Assembly: GCA_034716415.1 (NCBI GenBank)
Contig: JAYEJB010000063.1
Coordinates: 1-26,752 of the forward strand
Direction of reading: 5' to 3'
Origin: JAYEJB01 sp034716415
Lineage (GTDB): Bacteria > Patescibacteriota > Patescibacteriia > SG8-24
Length of the DNA stretch: 26,752 nucleotides
Below, one piece after another: positions 15,882 to 24,504 of this stretch. A program made the position numbers and the translations under genes. The notes under the pieces are model-generated. The model was not told where the DNA came from and searched no databases. It saw only the letters and a list, made by a program, of their open reading frames with translations. The stretch's first letter is position 1; each line of letters opens with the position of its first letter.

Positions 15882-17468
15882 CTATATCAACGGACTCCCT
15901 GTCATGTCTTTCGGTTGCGGCACATCAAGCATCTTCAGTATCGTCGGCGCCGTGTCGGCAAGCATTCCGACCGGCGTCAATAAGGACAGGTCGCCACCGA
16001 TGATCTCCCCACCGGCTGGCGCGGACTGCCCTCTCCATTTCTCTCCTACGACGATGAACGGCACTGGGTTGGTGCTATGCTCCTTGTCCATCTCACCGGT
16101 CTGGAGATTCAGGAGCTCCTCACCGTTGCCGTGGTCGGCGGTGATGATACAGGCTCCACCGCGCGGCAGGACCGCATTGACGATCTTGCCGATACATCTG
16201 TCTATACATTCCGCGCCGACCTTCGTCTCCTCGGACTTTCCGGTATGCGCCACCATGTCCGCGGGCGCGAAATTGGCGATGATGAAATCGAACTCTCCTT
16301 TCTCGATCTCCTGGACGATCCGGTCGGTGATCTTCGGCGTGCCCATCTCCGGTGCCTGATCATAGGACGACACGCGCGGCGACGGAATGATGACGCGTTC
16401 CTCACCTGGAAACGGTTCCTCACGCATGCCGTTCAGAAAAAACGTCACGTGCGCGTATTTTTCGGTCTCAGCGATGTGCAGCTGCTTCAGCCCCGCGTCC
16501 GAAATTACCTTGGCCAAGCAGATCTCCACTGTCTGGGGCGGAAAGGCAACCTTCACCGGCAGTCCTTTCTCGTATTCCGCCATCGTACCCATGTACAGGC
16601 CAGGCATGTACTCCCGCTCGAATTTAGCGAACGACGGGACGGTCAACGCTTTCGTGATCTGCCTCGCGCGATCCGGTCGATAGTTGGAAAAGATGACCGC
16701 ATCGCCGTCCTTGATGGGACCGACCGGACTGCCACCCTTCGTAATGAACGTCGGCATGAACTCCTCGTCATACACCTCCGCGGCGTACGATTCCTCGATC
16801 GCCTTGACGGGATCCTCACATGTCTTCTCCGCGCTCTTACCGATAAGCGCGTTATAGGCCAACTCGATGCGGTCCCAGCGATTGTCGCGGTCCATGGCGT
16901 AATACCGACCTGAGACCGATCCCACGCGCCCTATGCCGATCTCTTCGAACTTGGCCAGTAACATCCGCATGAAATCGATGCCGGCATTATATTTCGTATC
17001 ACGGCCGTCCATGAACGCGTGCACGACGACATCCGTGATGCCCTGTGCCTTGGCTAACCTCAACAGCTCATAGATATGTTCCTCTGAACCATGCACGTTG
17101 CCCGGACTCAAGATGCCCATGATATGCAGGGTCGAGCCGTTCTTCTTGACGTGTTCGGCGGCCTGGATGAAAACCGGATTCTCGCTGAACTCGTTCTTCT
17201 GGATCGAAAGATTGATGCGTGGCAGTGTCTGATAGAAAATCTTACCGGCTCCGATGGTCAGGTGGCCGACCTCCGAATTTCCCATCTCGCCCCATGACAG
17301 TCCGACCGCCTCCCCGGAGGCGTGAACCAGGACTGTCGGAAACGTGTTCACGATCTCGTCCAGATACGGCGTATCCGCTGCCGCCAACGGATTGCCCGGA
17401 CCGGGTGCGGCGACGCCCCACCCGTCCAATATCAGCAGTATGACTGGTCTTATTTTCTTGCTTTCCAT
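15882..17468 (-). CDS. gpmI: 2,3-bisphosphoglycerate-independent phosphoglycerate mutase (downstream copy)
   Basis: Interconverts 3- and 2-phosphoglycerate using two manganese ions and a phosphoserine intermediate. The 528-residue protein carries LLILDGWG (metal Asp), MGNSEVGH (catalytic Ser), VHAFMDGRDT, GRYYAMDRDNRWDR and NYRPDRARQ. The second metal site follows in APADMVAHTG, TADHGNGE and KEHSTNPVPF. All expected ligands are present, so it should be active. Its ATG starts 1 base after the TGA of the upstream copy, which suggests coupled translation. It is clearly a diverged paralogue, not a recent duplicate, because the two differ at most non-catalytic positions. Confidence 0.95.
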   Translation of the reverse strand: MESKKIRPVILLILDGWGVAAPGPGNPLAAADTPYLDEIVNTFPTVLVHASGEAVGLSWGEMGNSEVGHLTIGAGKIFYQTLPRINLSIQKNEFSENPVFIQAAEHVKKNGSTLHIMGILSPGNVHGSEEHIYELLRLAKAQGITDVVVHAFMDGRDTKYNAGIDFMRMLLAKFEEIGIGRVGSVSGRYYAMDRDNRWDRIELAYNALIGKSAEKTCEDPVKAIEESYAAEVYDEEFMPTFITKGGSPVGPIKDGDAVIFSNYRPDRARQITKALTVPSFAKFEREYMPGLYMGTMAEYEKGLPVKVAFPPQTVEICLAKVISDAGLKQLHIAETEKYAHVTFFLNGMREEPFPGEERVIIPSPRVSSYDQAPEMGTPKITDRIVQEIEKGEFDFIIANFAPADMVAHTGKSEETKVGAECIDRCIGKIVNAVLPRGGACIITADHGNGEELLNLQTGEMDKEHSTNPVPFIVVGEKWRGQSAPAGGEIIGGDLSLLTPVGMLADTAPTILKMLDVPQPKDMTGSPLI

Positions 17469-17469
17469 A

Positions 17470-19125
17470 TCAGTGCATCCGTAAAAGGGAGAATCCGGTC
17501 ATCTCCACGGGTTTCACGACGTCCATCATGTCCAGGATCGTCGGCGCGACATCGGCCAACATCCCGTCACCGAGCTTGTTCTTCTTCACCTTGTCGTTGA
17601 TGAGCATGAACGGCACGGGGTTGATGGTGTGCTCGGTCACCATCTCGCCGGTCTGCTCGTCGATCATCCGTTCCGCGTTACCGTGGTCACCGACGATTAC
17701 CATCGTCCCTTTGCGTGCCAGCACCTCTTTCGCGAGTTTGCCGACGCATTCATCCGTCGTCTCGACGGCCTTGATGGTGGCGGGTACGTTGCCCGAGTGA
17801 GCGACCATGTCGGCATTGGCCAAGTTCAACACGACAAGATCGTGCTGTTCTCCGCGCAGGCGCCTGATGACCTCGTCGGCTATCGTATGCGCCCTCATCT
17901 CCGGTCTCATATAGTGATGCGGCACGAACTGTGACGGTACGCGCATGCGCTCCTCATTGAACTGTATGTCAGCGTAACCTCCATTGAAGAAGTAGGTGAC
18001 GTGCGCGTACTTTTCACTCTCAGCTATGTAGAACTGACGATGGTCCGCAAGCGTTTCAGTCAGGCCCTTGTTGACGTCCCTGCTAGGAAACGCCGTATAC
18101 ATATCCTCGAGGTCCGGACCGAAGTCGGTCATGGCGGCGAACCGGATATTACGTAGCACCTTCTTCCTGGTGAACGACTCTTCATTCATGGCCTCAAAGT
18201 CGCGCTGCACGAATGTCTTAGCGAGCTGCCTGGCGCGATCGGACCGAAGATTGAAGAACAGTATCACGTCGTTATCGTCGATTACCCCCTTGGGCCGATT
18301 CTTATCGTCCACGATGACGGTCGGTAACAGGAACTCATCGGTCTCACCGCGGTTATACCCGCGCAGGATCGCCGCTTCCGCGTCCGGCGCCGCCAGTCCT
18401 TCTCCCGACACGATGGCGTTATACGCATGTTCCGTCCGTACCCACCACTTGTTGCGGTCCATGCCATAGAACCTGCCCATAATCGAAGCCACACACTGAC
18501 CTTCGCGTATGTTCTCCTTCACCCTCTGTATAAGAAGCGGGGCGGAATGAGGCGAAGAATCGCGGCCATCCGTGAACAGGTGCAGGCAGACCCGTCTCAT
18601 TCCCTCATCGTGCACCATCTGCAGCATGGCGAACAGGTGATCCGGTGACGCGTGGGCGCTGTTGCCGTTCGAAAGCAGGCCCATGATATGGACCTTGGTC
18701 TTATATTTCTTGGCGTGCTTGAGAGCCTCCCGGAAAGCCAAGTTCTTGAAGAACGTCTTGTCCTTGATGGCCTCGGAAACGTAAAGGATGTCTTGGCGCA
18801 CCACCCGACCTGCCCCCATGTTGGAGTGACCTGCCTCGGAGTTGCCTTCCTGGTCCGGAAGCAGACCGACATACCTGCCGTGCGCAAGCACTTTAGTATC
18901 GGGATATCTTTGCTTGAGCGAATCCATCGCCTTCGTCTTGGCGAGCCGGATGGCATTGCCCGGACCCGGCGGACCGATTCCCCAGCCGTCCAGAATCGCA
19001 AGCACGACCGGACCATTAGACACCATTTTCGCTGGTGCCCCGGACCGGCCTGATTTTCCCTTTTTGAACCCTTTTCCGACACCCTTGCCGAAAACCTTCG
19101 CTGTGTTATCTACAGCTTCTGTCAT
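17470..19125 (-). CDS. gpmI: 2,3-bisphosphoglycerate-independent phosphoglycerate mutase (upstream copy, N-terminal extension)
   Basis: Same reaction and family as the following gene. The protein has 551 residues. A basic, low-complexity N-terminal extension of about 37 residues (rich in Gly and Lys) precedes the usual start VVLAILDGWG. Key motifs are complete: EGNSEAGH (catalytic Ser), HLFTDGRDSSP, GRFYGMDRNKWW, NLRSDRARQ, NADMVAHSG, GDHGNAE and EHTINPVPF. It lies 172 bases downstream of enolase on the same strand. No frameshift or lost residue is seen, so both copies look functional. Why two are kept in tandem is not explained by the sequence. Confidence 0.95.
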   Translation of the reverse strand: MTEAVDNTAKVFGKGVGKGFKKGKSGRSGAPAKMVSNGPVVLAILDGWGIGPPGPGNAIRLAKTKAMDSLKQRYPDTKVLAHGRYVGLLPDQEGNSEAGHSNMGAGRVVRQDILYVSEAIKDKTFFKNLAFREALKHAKKYKTKVHIMGLLSNGNSAHASPDHLFAMLQMVHDEGMRRVCLHLFTDGRDSSPHSAPLLIQRVKENIREGQCVASIMGRFYGMDRNKWWVRTEHAYNAIVSGEGLAAPDAEAAILRGYNRGETDEFLLPTVIVDDKNRPKGVIDDNDVILFFNLRSDRARQLAKTFVQRDFEAMNEESFTRKKVLRNIRFAAMTDFGPDLEDMYTAFPSRDVNKGLTETLADHRQFYIAESEKYAHVTYFFNGGYADIQFNEERMRVPSQFVPHHYMRPEMRAHTIADEVIRRLRGEQHDLVVLNLANADMVAHSGNVPATIKAVETTDECVGKLAKEVLARKGTMVIVGDHGNAERMIDEQTGEMVTEHTINPVPFMLINDKVKKNKLGDGMLADVAPTILDMMDVVKPVEMTGFSLLRMH

Positions 19126-19261
19126 GGGCTTAATTATAGACTAATCGACTGAAAGCAGGAAGCTGGAAGCGGGAAGCTGGAGGCGGGAAGCTAGAGGTAT
19201 TCTATTTTATGACACTGCTTCCTGCTTCTCGCTTCCCGCCTCCTGCCCGACGCTCCGATTC

Positions 19262-19291
19262 AAAAGACCGCCAATCAATGACCGGCGGCCT
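19262..19291 (-). terminator. Terminator after enolase
   Basis: On the minus strand AGGCCGCC pairs with GGCGGTCT (one G-T wobble, 11-base loop), followed by TTTT. It begins 7 bases after the enolase stop codon, which suggests partial uncoupling from the mutase genes downstream. Confidence 0.65.
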
Positions 19292-19297
19292 TACATA

Positions 19298-20566
19298 CTA
19301 TCTCTTCCTCTTCAGCTCCAGTTCGATCTCCATCAACCGATTGTATTTCTCCAACCGTTCGCTTCGCGACAACGATCCCGTCTTGATGAATTCACTGTTC
19401 ACGGCCACCGACAGGTCGGCGATGAAAGTGTCGGCGGTCTCACCGCTCCTATGCGATATCGCGGTCTGAAAACCGTTACTGTGCGCCAGTTCGATAGCGT
19501 CTATCGTCTCGGAAAGCGACCCGATCTGGTTCACCTTGATGAGAATGGCGTTCGTAACCCCCATGTCGATACCGCGCTGGAGGCGTTTGACGTTCGTGAC
19601 GAACAGGTCGTCGCCGATCAGGATCAGACGCTTGCCGAGCCGCTTGGTGTGCTCGACCCAATTCTCCCAGTCGTCTTCGGCCAGACCGTCCTCGAGCGTC
19701 ATGAACGGATATTTCTTCATCCAGCGCTGATAAAGCGCGGTGAGCTGTGCGGCTGTCAGCGACTTCTTGTCTACCTTGAGCACGTAACGATTCTTCTTCT
19801 CGTCGTAGAACTCCGAAGCGGCCACGTCACTCCCGAGCGCGATATCCCGACCGGGCTTGTAACCGGCCGCGAGGATGGCCTCCATGATGAGCTGAAAAGC
19901 CTTCTCGTTCGACGGCAGGTGCGGTGCGTAACCCCCTTCGTCGCCGACCGACGTCACGTGTCCCTTCTGCTTCAGGATCTTACCGAGCATGTGGAAGACC
20001 TCGGCTCCGGCGCGGACCCGCTCCTTGAAACTCTTCTGACGCGGGATGATGATGCACTCCTGGAAATCGATCGCCCAGTCGGCGTGCTCGCCGCCGTTCA
20101 GGACGTTCATCATCGGCAGCGGCAGCTTGTAGCCGCGGTACTTGAGTCGATAGGTCTTGCGGATGTAATCGTAGAGCGGTCGCTTGCGGGCAGCCGCACC
20201 GGCACGCGCCGCCGCGAGTGATACGCCGAGCATAGCGTTCGCTCCGAGCTTCGACTTGTTTTCCGTGCCGTCAATATCCATCATCACATCGTCGATATGG
20301 CGTTGACGAGTGACTTCGATTCCTTTCAGGATCGGAAATATCTTCCGGTTGACGTTGCGACACGCCTTAAGCACCCCCTTGCCGTCGTATCGTTTGGAAT
20401 CCTTATCACGAAGCTCAAGTGCCTCATGTATCCCGGTCGACGCACCTGAAGGCACTGAAGCTTCGGCGATAATGCCACCCTCGACCGTCATCTTAACCGA
20501 TACGGTCGGATTACCCCTGGAGTCGAGGATCTCACGCGCTTTGATGTCTTTGATCTTAAAAGTCAT
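19298..20566 (-). CDS. eno: Enolase (phosphopyruvate hydratase)
   Basis: Converts 2-phosphoglycerate to phosphoenolpyruvate. The 422-residue protein contains AREILDSRGNPTV at the start, the mobile loop VPSGASTGIHEALELRD, and VGDEGGYAPHL. Metal ligands sit in LGSDVAASE, LEDGLAEDDW and IGDDLFVTN. The catalytic-Lys motif KVNQIGSLSETI and the signature SHRSGETADTFIADLSVA are present. One stretch departs from the common pattern: HADWAIDFQECIII where HADNxVDxQEFMI is usual. It lies in the lower-glycolysis cluster, with the composite repeat locus 3 in its leader. Confidence 0.97.
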   Translation of the reverse strand: MTFKIKDIKAREILDSRGNPTVSVKMTVEGGIIAEASVPSGASTGIHEALELRDKDSKRYDGKGVLKACRNVNRKIFPILKGIEVTRQRHIDDVMMDIDGTENKSKLGANAMLGVSLAAARAGAAARKRPLYDYIRKTYRLKYRGYKLPLPMMNVLNGGEHADWAIDFQECIIIPRQKSFKERVRAGAEVFHMLGKILKQKGHVTSVGDEGGYAPHLPSNEKAFQLIMEAILAAGYKPGRDIALGSDVAASEFYDEKKNRYVLKVDKKSLTAAQLTALYQRWMKKYPFMTLEDGLAEDDWENWVEHTKRLGKRLILIGDDLFVTNVKRLQRGIDMGVTNAILIKVNQIGSLSETIDAIELAHSNGFQTAISHRSGETADTFIADLSVAVNSEFIKTGSLSRSERLEKYNRLMEIELELKRKR

Positions 20567-20933
20567 GTGTGTTGTATTATTTCGATGATGATACGGCGGG
20601 GCAGGGGGCCTCTCCTACGTGGTTGACCGGTCTTAGGGTGGTTCGCATTCGCTCTGGGAATGACTTGCTTTGGCGGACCAGGGGGTCCTCCGTTTTCTAT
20701 TACCGCTCCAAGGGAGCTTCGCTTCGCTCTGGCGACATTGTGCCGAGATTAACGTGCTTTCTATGGTTACCGGGTACATTCCTGTGTACAAGTCATACGA
20801 CTTGCACACAGGAAGAACCCGGTAACTACTACTCGGCTGGCCGGCTTGCATACAGTCAGAACCCGGTAACGGTGCTTGGCTGGCCGGTTTTCATGCAGTC
20901 AGAACCCGGTGACTGGCGCCTGACCCGCACCCA
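20567..20933. repeat. Composite intergenic repeat, locus 3
   Basis: Same layout as at 7528 and 9687: units at 20594-20657 and 20671-20732 (77 bp apart), the stretch ending CTATGGTTA, the hairpin 20770-20822, and right-arm copies at 20823-20866 and 20867-20909. In this copy the hairpin base pairs over GTTACCGGGT/ACCCGGTAAC without mismatch. No gene is present. It lies between the PGK stop and the enolase start. Confidence 0.9.
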
Positions 20934-22115
20934 TTAACTCATTAAAGGTTCGATTCCCGGCAACGTCTTGCCCGCCAGGAACTCGAGCATGGCGCCACCG
21001 CCCGTGGAAACGTGGTCCACGAACTCTTCCATGCCGGTCATTTCGAGCGCGACGATAGTCTCACCACCACCGACGACACCGTAGGCCATGCTGGAAGAGC
21101 GCGACGCAATGAAACGACCGAGCGCTATCGATCCATGACTGAACTTCTTGACTTCGAACAGCCCCATCGGCCCGTTCCAGGCGATCGTCCTGGCCTTCTT
21201 CACTTCCGCGGCGAAGATGCCGACCGTCTCCGGCCCGATGTCGACAACGTACTCGTTCTTCCTGACGTCGCAGGGCGATGTCACCCGGACGCGCGCTTTC
21301 TTATCCAGGGTGGTCGCGACAAGCACGTCGACCGGCAACATGATCTTCTTGTTCTTGAGCAGCTTCTTCGCCCCGACCACGTCACCGCGATTCATTTCCG
21401 ACTTGCCGGTCGAAAGACCTTTAGCCCTGAAAAAAGCATTGGCCATGCCGCCGCCGACCATGATCTTATCCGCAACGGACAGTAGCTTCTTCATCGTCGG
21501 CAATTTGGATGACATCTTCGCGCCGCCCATCAGTACGACGAAGGGCTTCTTGGGCTTCCTGATGAGACGCAGCAGGTTCGTGATCTCGACCGCCATCAGA
21601 CGACCGGCATAACTCGGCAGGTACTTGGTGACACCCGCAGTCGACGCGTGCTTGCGATGCGCGGTCGCGAACGCGTCGTTGACGTATATGTCAGCCAGCT
21701 CAGCGAGCCGCTTCGACAGGAACGTATCGTTCTTCTCCTCGCCGGGATAGAAACGGATGTTCTCGAGCAGTGCGACCTGGCCGTTCTTGAGCTTGCGGAT
21801 CTCATCGTCGACTCTCTCGTCTTCTATGCTGTGCCGAATAAAGGTGACGTCCCTACGAAGCAGCTTCTCCAGCCTGTCAGCGACCGGCTTCAGAGAATGC
21901 TTACGGTCCGGACCTTTCGGTCGACCGAGATGGGAAACGAGAATCACCTTCGCCTTGAGACTCAACAGATACCGCAATGTGGGCAGCGAAGCCTGAAGCC
22001 TGATCGATTCCTTCGGCCCCACCTTCCCCTTGATCACAGGAACATTGTAGTCGACCCGCAGAAGGACGCGCTTACCTGCGACGTCCTTGAGGTCATCTAA
22101 CGTATGTAATTTCAT
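20934..22115 (-). CDS. pgk: Phosphoglycerate kinase
   Basis: Transfers phosphate from 1,3-bisphosphoglycerate to ADP, the first ATP-yielding step of lower glycolysis. The 393-residue protein has RVLLRVDYNVPV at the N terminus, the SHLGRPKG motif, ENIRFYPGEEKND and VNDAFATAHRKHAST (usually AFGTAHR). Further on come GGAKMSSKLP, WNGPMGLFE and the C-terminal GGGETIVAL and STGGGAMLEFL. Length and domain order are normal. It lies between the phosphoesterase and enolase genes, all on the minus strand. Confidence 0.97.
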   Translation of the reverse strand: MKLHTLDDLKDVAGKRVLLRVDYNVPVIKGKVGPKESIRLQASLPTLRYLLSLKAKVILVSHLGRPKGPDRKHSLKPVADRLEKLLRRDVTFIRHSIEDERVDDEIRKLKNGQVALLENIRFYPGEEKNDTFLSKRLAELADIYVNDAFATAHRKHASTAGVTKYLPSYAGRLMAVEITNLLRLIRKPKKPFVVLMGGAKMSSKLPTMKKLLSVADKIMVGGGMANAFFRAKGLSTGKSEMNRGDVVGAKKLLKNKKIMLPVDVLVATTLDKKARVRVTSPCDVRKNEYVVDIGPETVGIFAAEVKKARTIAWNGPMGLFEVKKFSHGSIALGRFIASRSSSMAYGVVGGGETIVALEMTGMEEFVDHVSTGGGAMLEFLAGKTLPGIEPLMS

Positions 22116-22408
22116 ATTCCAACGGGTTATTTTTCCTACATATTATAACATGACAGCGGGGAGAGCGGGGAGAGCGGGGATCGTTTCCCGCCTGTAGCGG
22201 GACCCCGCTCTCTTTGATTTAAAGATAAGAGGCGGGGCGCTTCGCAAACTAGCGGGAACCGCTCGCTTCGCTCGCTAGCGGGGAAAGAAAGGATAGAAGT
22301 AGGGATAACGGGAGTAGAAATAAAAGACCGCGCTTAACGCGGTCTTTTATTTCTCTATCTCTTCCCGCTCTTCCCGCTAGCCCGGCATCCGCCGGGCGGT
22401 TCCCGCTC
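22116..22408. other. Intergenic region rich in hairpins
   Basis: No gene is seen. The region holds a nested stem-loop (AGAGCGGGG at 22171-22179 with CCCCGCTCT at 22203-22211, and an inner TCCCGC/GCGGGA), CGCTTCG-rich repeats, a perfect bidirectional terminator, and a CCCGGC/GCCGGG hairpin at 22381-22396. It separates the phosphoesterase from pgk. Confidence 0.6.
22318..22352. terminator. Bidirectional terminator with 15-bp perfect stem
   Basis: AAATAAAAGACCGCG (22318-22332), the loop CTTAA, and the exact complement (22338-22352) give A-rich and T-rich flanks on both strands. On the minus strand it follows the phosphoesterase gene by about 57 bases and would end its transcript. Confidence 0.88.
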
Positions 22409-23302
22409 TCAATAAACCACCTCCAACACGACAATCTCCGGGGGATTCAACAGTCTCGCGCGCGGTCCGCTCTCCCCTGCTCCAGATGTGATATAGAGCC
22501 GCGTCTGACCGAAACTAAACAATCCCTGATCATAGCGCTGACCTATTTCAGTCGGCAGTTCGACCCCCGGACCGATGAGCGGCAGACGAATCTGTCCGCC
22601 GTGCGTGTGTCCGGCGACAACCAGATCCGCGCCGTAATATTCGGCGCGGCTCACGGCATCCGGATTGTGCGCGGCCAAGATTACGACATCATCTTCCTGA
22701 ACGTCAGCGAATGCGCGATCCCAATCCGGCGTTCCGTACCAGATATCATCTATGCCCGCCAGACGGACTCCGGTATCTCCCAGCAGGACCGATTCGTTCG
22801 TCAGCACTTCGCCGTAGTTCTCGATACCGTGCCGCGCGCTGACCGCGCCGGAACTGTAATCCGTATTCCCGAGTACCGCGTACATGCCGAACCTGCTCTC
22901 CAGTCGCCCCAAAGGAGCGAGGTCCCGCAGTCCGGTCGGCTGATCGACGATATCACCCAGCAGGACGACGACATCCGGTTCGATCAGGTTGACCCGGTCG
23001 ACCAGCTTGTCCATCCAGTCATGATGCCTGTACCTGCCGAGATGCGTATCCGATACCAGGACCATACGGAGCCGCCCATCGCCGTCTCCCAACACCACCT
23101 CCTGCTGTCTGACCGCCAGCATGCGCGGTTCGATGAAACTTCCGTAGACGATCACCAGCCAGACAACCGAAAGGACCGCGCCCGCGAGGACGTACGGTCC
23201 CTTAGTCCGCATCTTCGGCCAGCGACACTTCAGCTCGATCAGGAAAAGCGGCACTGCAGCCGTAACGGCCACGATAACGATGTCATAGATAATCGCGTCC
23301 AT
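22409..23302 (-). CDS. Membrane-anchored metallophosphoesterase
   Basis: A calcineurin-like phosphoesterase of 297 residues, related in layout to YkuE/YaeI-type enzymes; the substrate is unknown. The start is ATG 23302, because AAGGAGG lies 6 bases upstream; a longer frame upstream would read through repeats. Two N-terminal membrane spans (about residues 3-22 and 37-55) are followed by the metal-binding motifs VSDTHLG, LLGDIVD, LGNTDYSS (Thr where GNHD has His), LAAHNPD and GHTHGGQIRLPLIG. It sits between the GAPDH and PGK genes, which it has no obvious metabolic link to. Confidence 0.92.
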   Translation of the reverse strand: MDAIIYDIVIVAVTAAVPLFLIELKCRWPKMRTKGPYVLAGAVLSVVWLVIVYGSFIEPRMLAVRQQEVVLGDGDGRLRMVLVSDTHLGRYRHHDWMDKLVDRVNLIEPDVVVLLGDIVDQPTGLRDLAPLGRLESRFGMYAVLGNTDYSSGAVSARHGIENYGEVLTNESVLLGDTGVRLAGIDDIWYGTPDWDRAFADVQEDDVVILAAHNPDAVSRAEYYGADLVVAGHTHGGQIRLPLIGPGVELPTEIGQRYDQGLFSFGQTRLYITSGAGESGPRARLLNPPEIVVLEVVY

Positions 23303-23373
23303 CCTTGCCTCCTTATAGTTAATGTTCGGTAGCCCTTCTGCCCCTTCTCCCGCTCCTCCCGCTCTCAATCACC

Positions 23374-24381
23374 TCACAACGCCTTCCCGATACTCACCGC
23401 CATGTCGGCCATGCGCGCCGAGTAACCCCATTCATTATCGTACCAGGCCACGACCTTCACGAAATCGCCGCCGATGACCTTGGTGAATCCGAGATCGACC
23501 ACCGATGAATAATCCTCACCGATGATGTCGGAGGACACCAGCGGCTCTTCAGTCACTTTGAGAACGTTCTCGTAACGCGGATTCTCGGCTGCCTTCTTGA
23601 AGGCTTCGTTGACCTCCTCGACCGTGACTTCCTTGTCCAGCAGGAACACGAAGTCAGCCAGCGAAACCACCGGTACCGGCACTCGTATGGCCATACCGTC
23701 GAACAGTCCGTCGAGTTCCGGGATGACCTTCTGGGTCGCGATAGCCGCACCGGTCGTGGTCGGAACGATATTTGCGGCCGCCGCGCGGGCCCGACGCAGG
23801 TCGCGGTGCGGTCCGTCCTGGATGTTCTGATCAGCGGTGTAGCCGTGAACCGTGGTCATGATGGCCCGCTTGACGCCGAAGGTGTCATGCATGACCTGCG
23901 CGACCGGCGCGATACAGTTCGTGGTGCACGACGCGTTGTTGGTGATCTTCGACGTCCATTTACCGTCGGCGTTCACTCCCATGACATGCGTCGGAACGTC
24001 ACCGCCTTTCGCGGGCGCGGACATGATGACGTGTTTGGCCCCCGCGGTGATGTGCGCTCCCGCCGTCTCTTCGGTGCGGAAGATTCCCGTACACTCCAGG
24101 ACGACATCGATCCCGTGCTCCTTCCACGGAAGCTTGGCCGGGTCACGCTCGGCGTAGACACGGATCTTCTTGCCGTCGACGATCAGGTTCTCGTCGTCGT
24201 AGTCCACCTCATGTTCGTACTTGCCGTACACGGTGTCGTACTTCAGGAGATGCGCCAGGGTCTTCGTGTCGGTCAGATCATTGACCGCGACGAACTCAAG
24301 ATCTTTCAGATGACCGAACGCGGCCTTGAACGTGTTCCGACCGATACGACCGAAGCCGTTTATCGCTACTTTTATAGGCAT
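23374..24381 (-). CDS. gap: Glyceraldehyde-3-phosphate dehydrogenase
   Basis: Oxidises glyceraldehyde-3-phosphate to 1,3-bisphosphoglycerate. The 335-residue protein begins KVAINGFGRIGRN (NAD-binding). It has NDLTD, with an Asp that favours NAD over NADP, and NNASCTTNCIAPV with the catalytic Cys. HGYTADQNIQDGPHRDLRRARAAAANIVPT follows. The C terminus has WYDNEWGYSARM. The family's usual SNASCTTN is NNASCTTN here. It is the first gene of the lower-glycolysis group in the direction of transcription, and a promoter candidate lies just upstream. Confidence 0.97.
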   Translation of the reverse strand: MPIKVAINGFGRIGRNTFKAAFGHLKDLEFVAVNDLTDTKTLAHLLKYDTVYGKYEHEVDYDDENLIVDGKKIRVYAERDPAKLPWKEHGIDVVLECTGIFRTEETAGAHITAGAKHVIMSAPAKGGDVPTHVMGVNADGKWTSKITNNASCTTNCIAPVAQVMHDTFGVKRAIMTTVHGYTADQNIQDGPHRDLRRARAAAANIVPTTTGAAIATQKVIPELDGLFDGMAIRVPVPVVSLADFVFLLDKEVTVEEVNEAFKKAAENPRYENVLKVTEEPLVSSDIIGEDYSSVVDLGFTKVIGGDFVKVVAWYDNEWGYSARMADMAVSIGKAL

Positions 24382-24416
24382 ATGTCTATATGGTGAATGG
24401 CTTTATTACGGGGATA

Positions 24417-24425
24417 AGTATAACA
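24417..24425 (-). promoter_or_regulatory. Extended -10 promoter candidate for gap
   Basis: On the minus strand TGTTATACT gives a TGn extension and TATACT (5 of 6 matches) about 36 bases before the gap start codon. No clear -35 hexamer is seen. Prediction from consensus only. Confidence 0.4.
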
Positions 24426-24459
24426 GAACGGCGTGAAGTTTGAGAGTTAGAAAGTGAGA

Positions 24460-24479
24460 CCTACCTGCCGGCAGGCAGG
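24460..24479. repeat. 20-bp palindrome CCTGCCTG-type, copy 2
   Basis: CCTACCTGCCGGCAGGCAGG is a near-perfect palindrome related to 11072-11091 and 25597-25613. It lies between gap and the end of the reverse transcriptase gene. Confidence 0.75.
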
Positions 24480-24504
24480 GAGTTAGAAAGTCGAACAGTT
24501 GAAA

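Noticed and set aside
15882..19125. Assembly duplication of one phosphoglycerate mutase gene
   Set aside because: The two genes differ throughout outside the catalytic motifs, so they are old paralogues.
12247..19125. Alternative genetic code with TGA as glycine
   Set aside because: TGA ends several intact genes at the expected family length (for example at 12247 and 17470).
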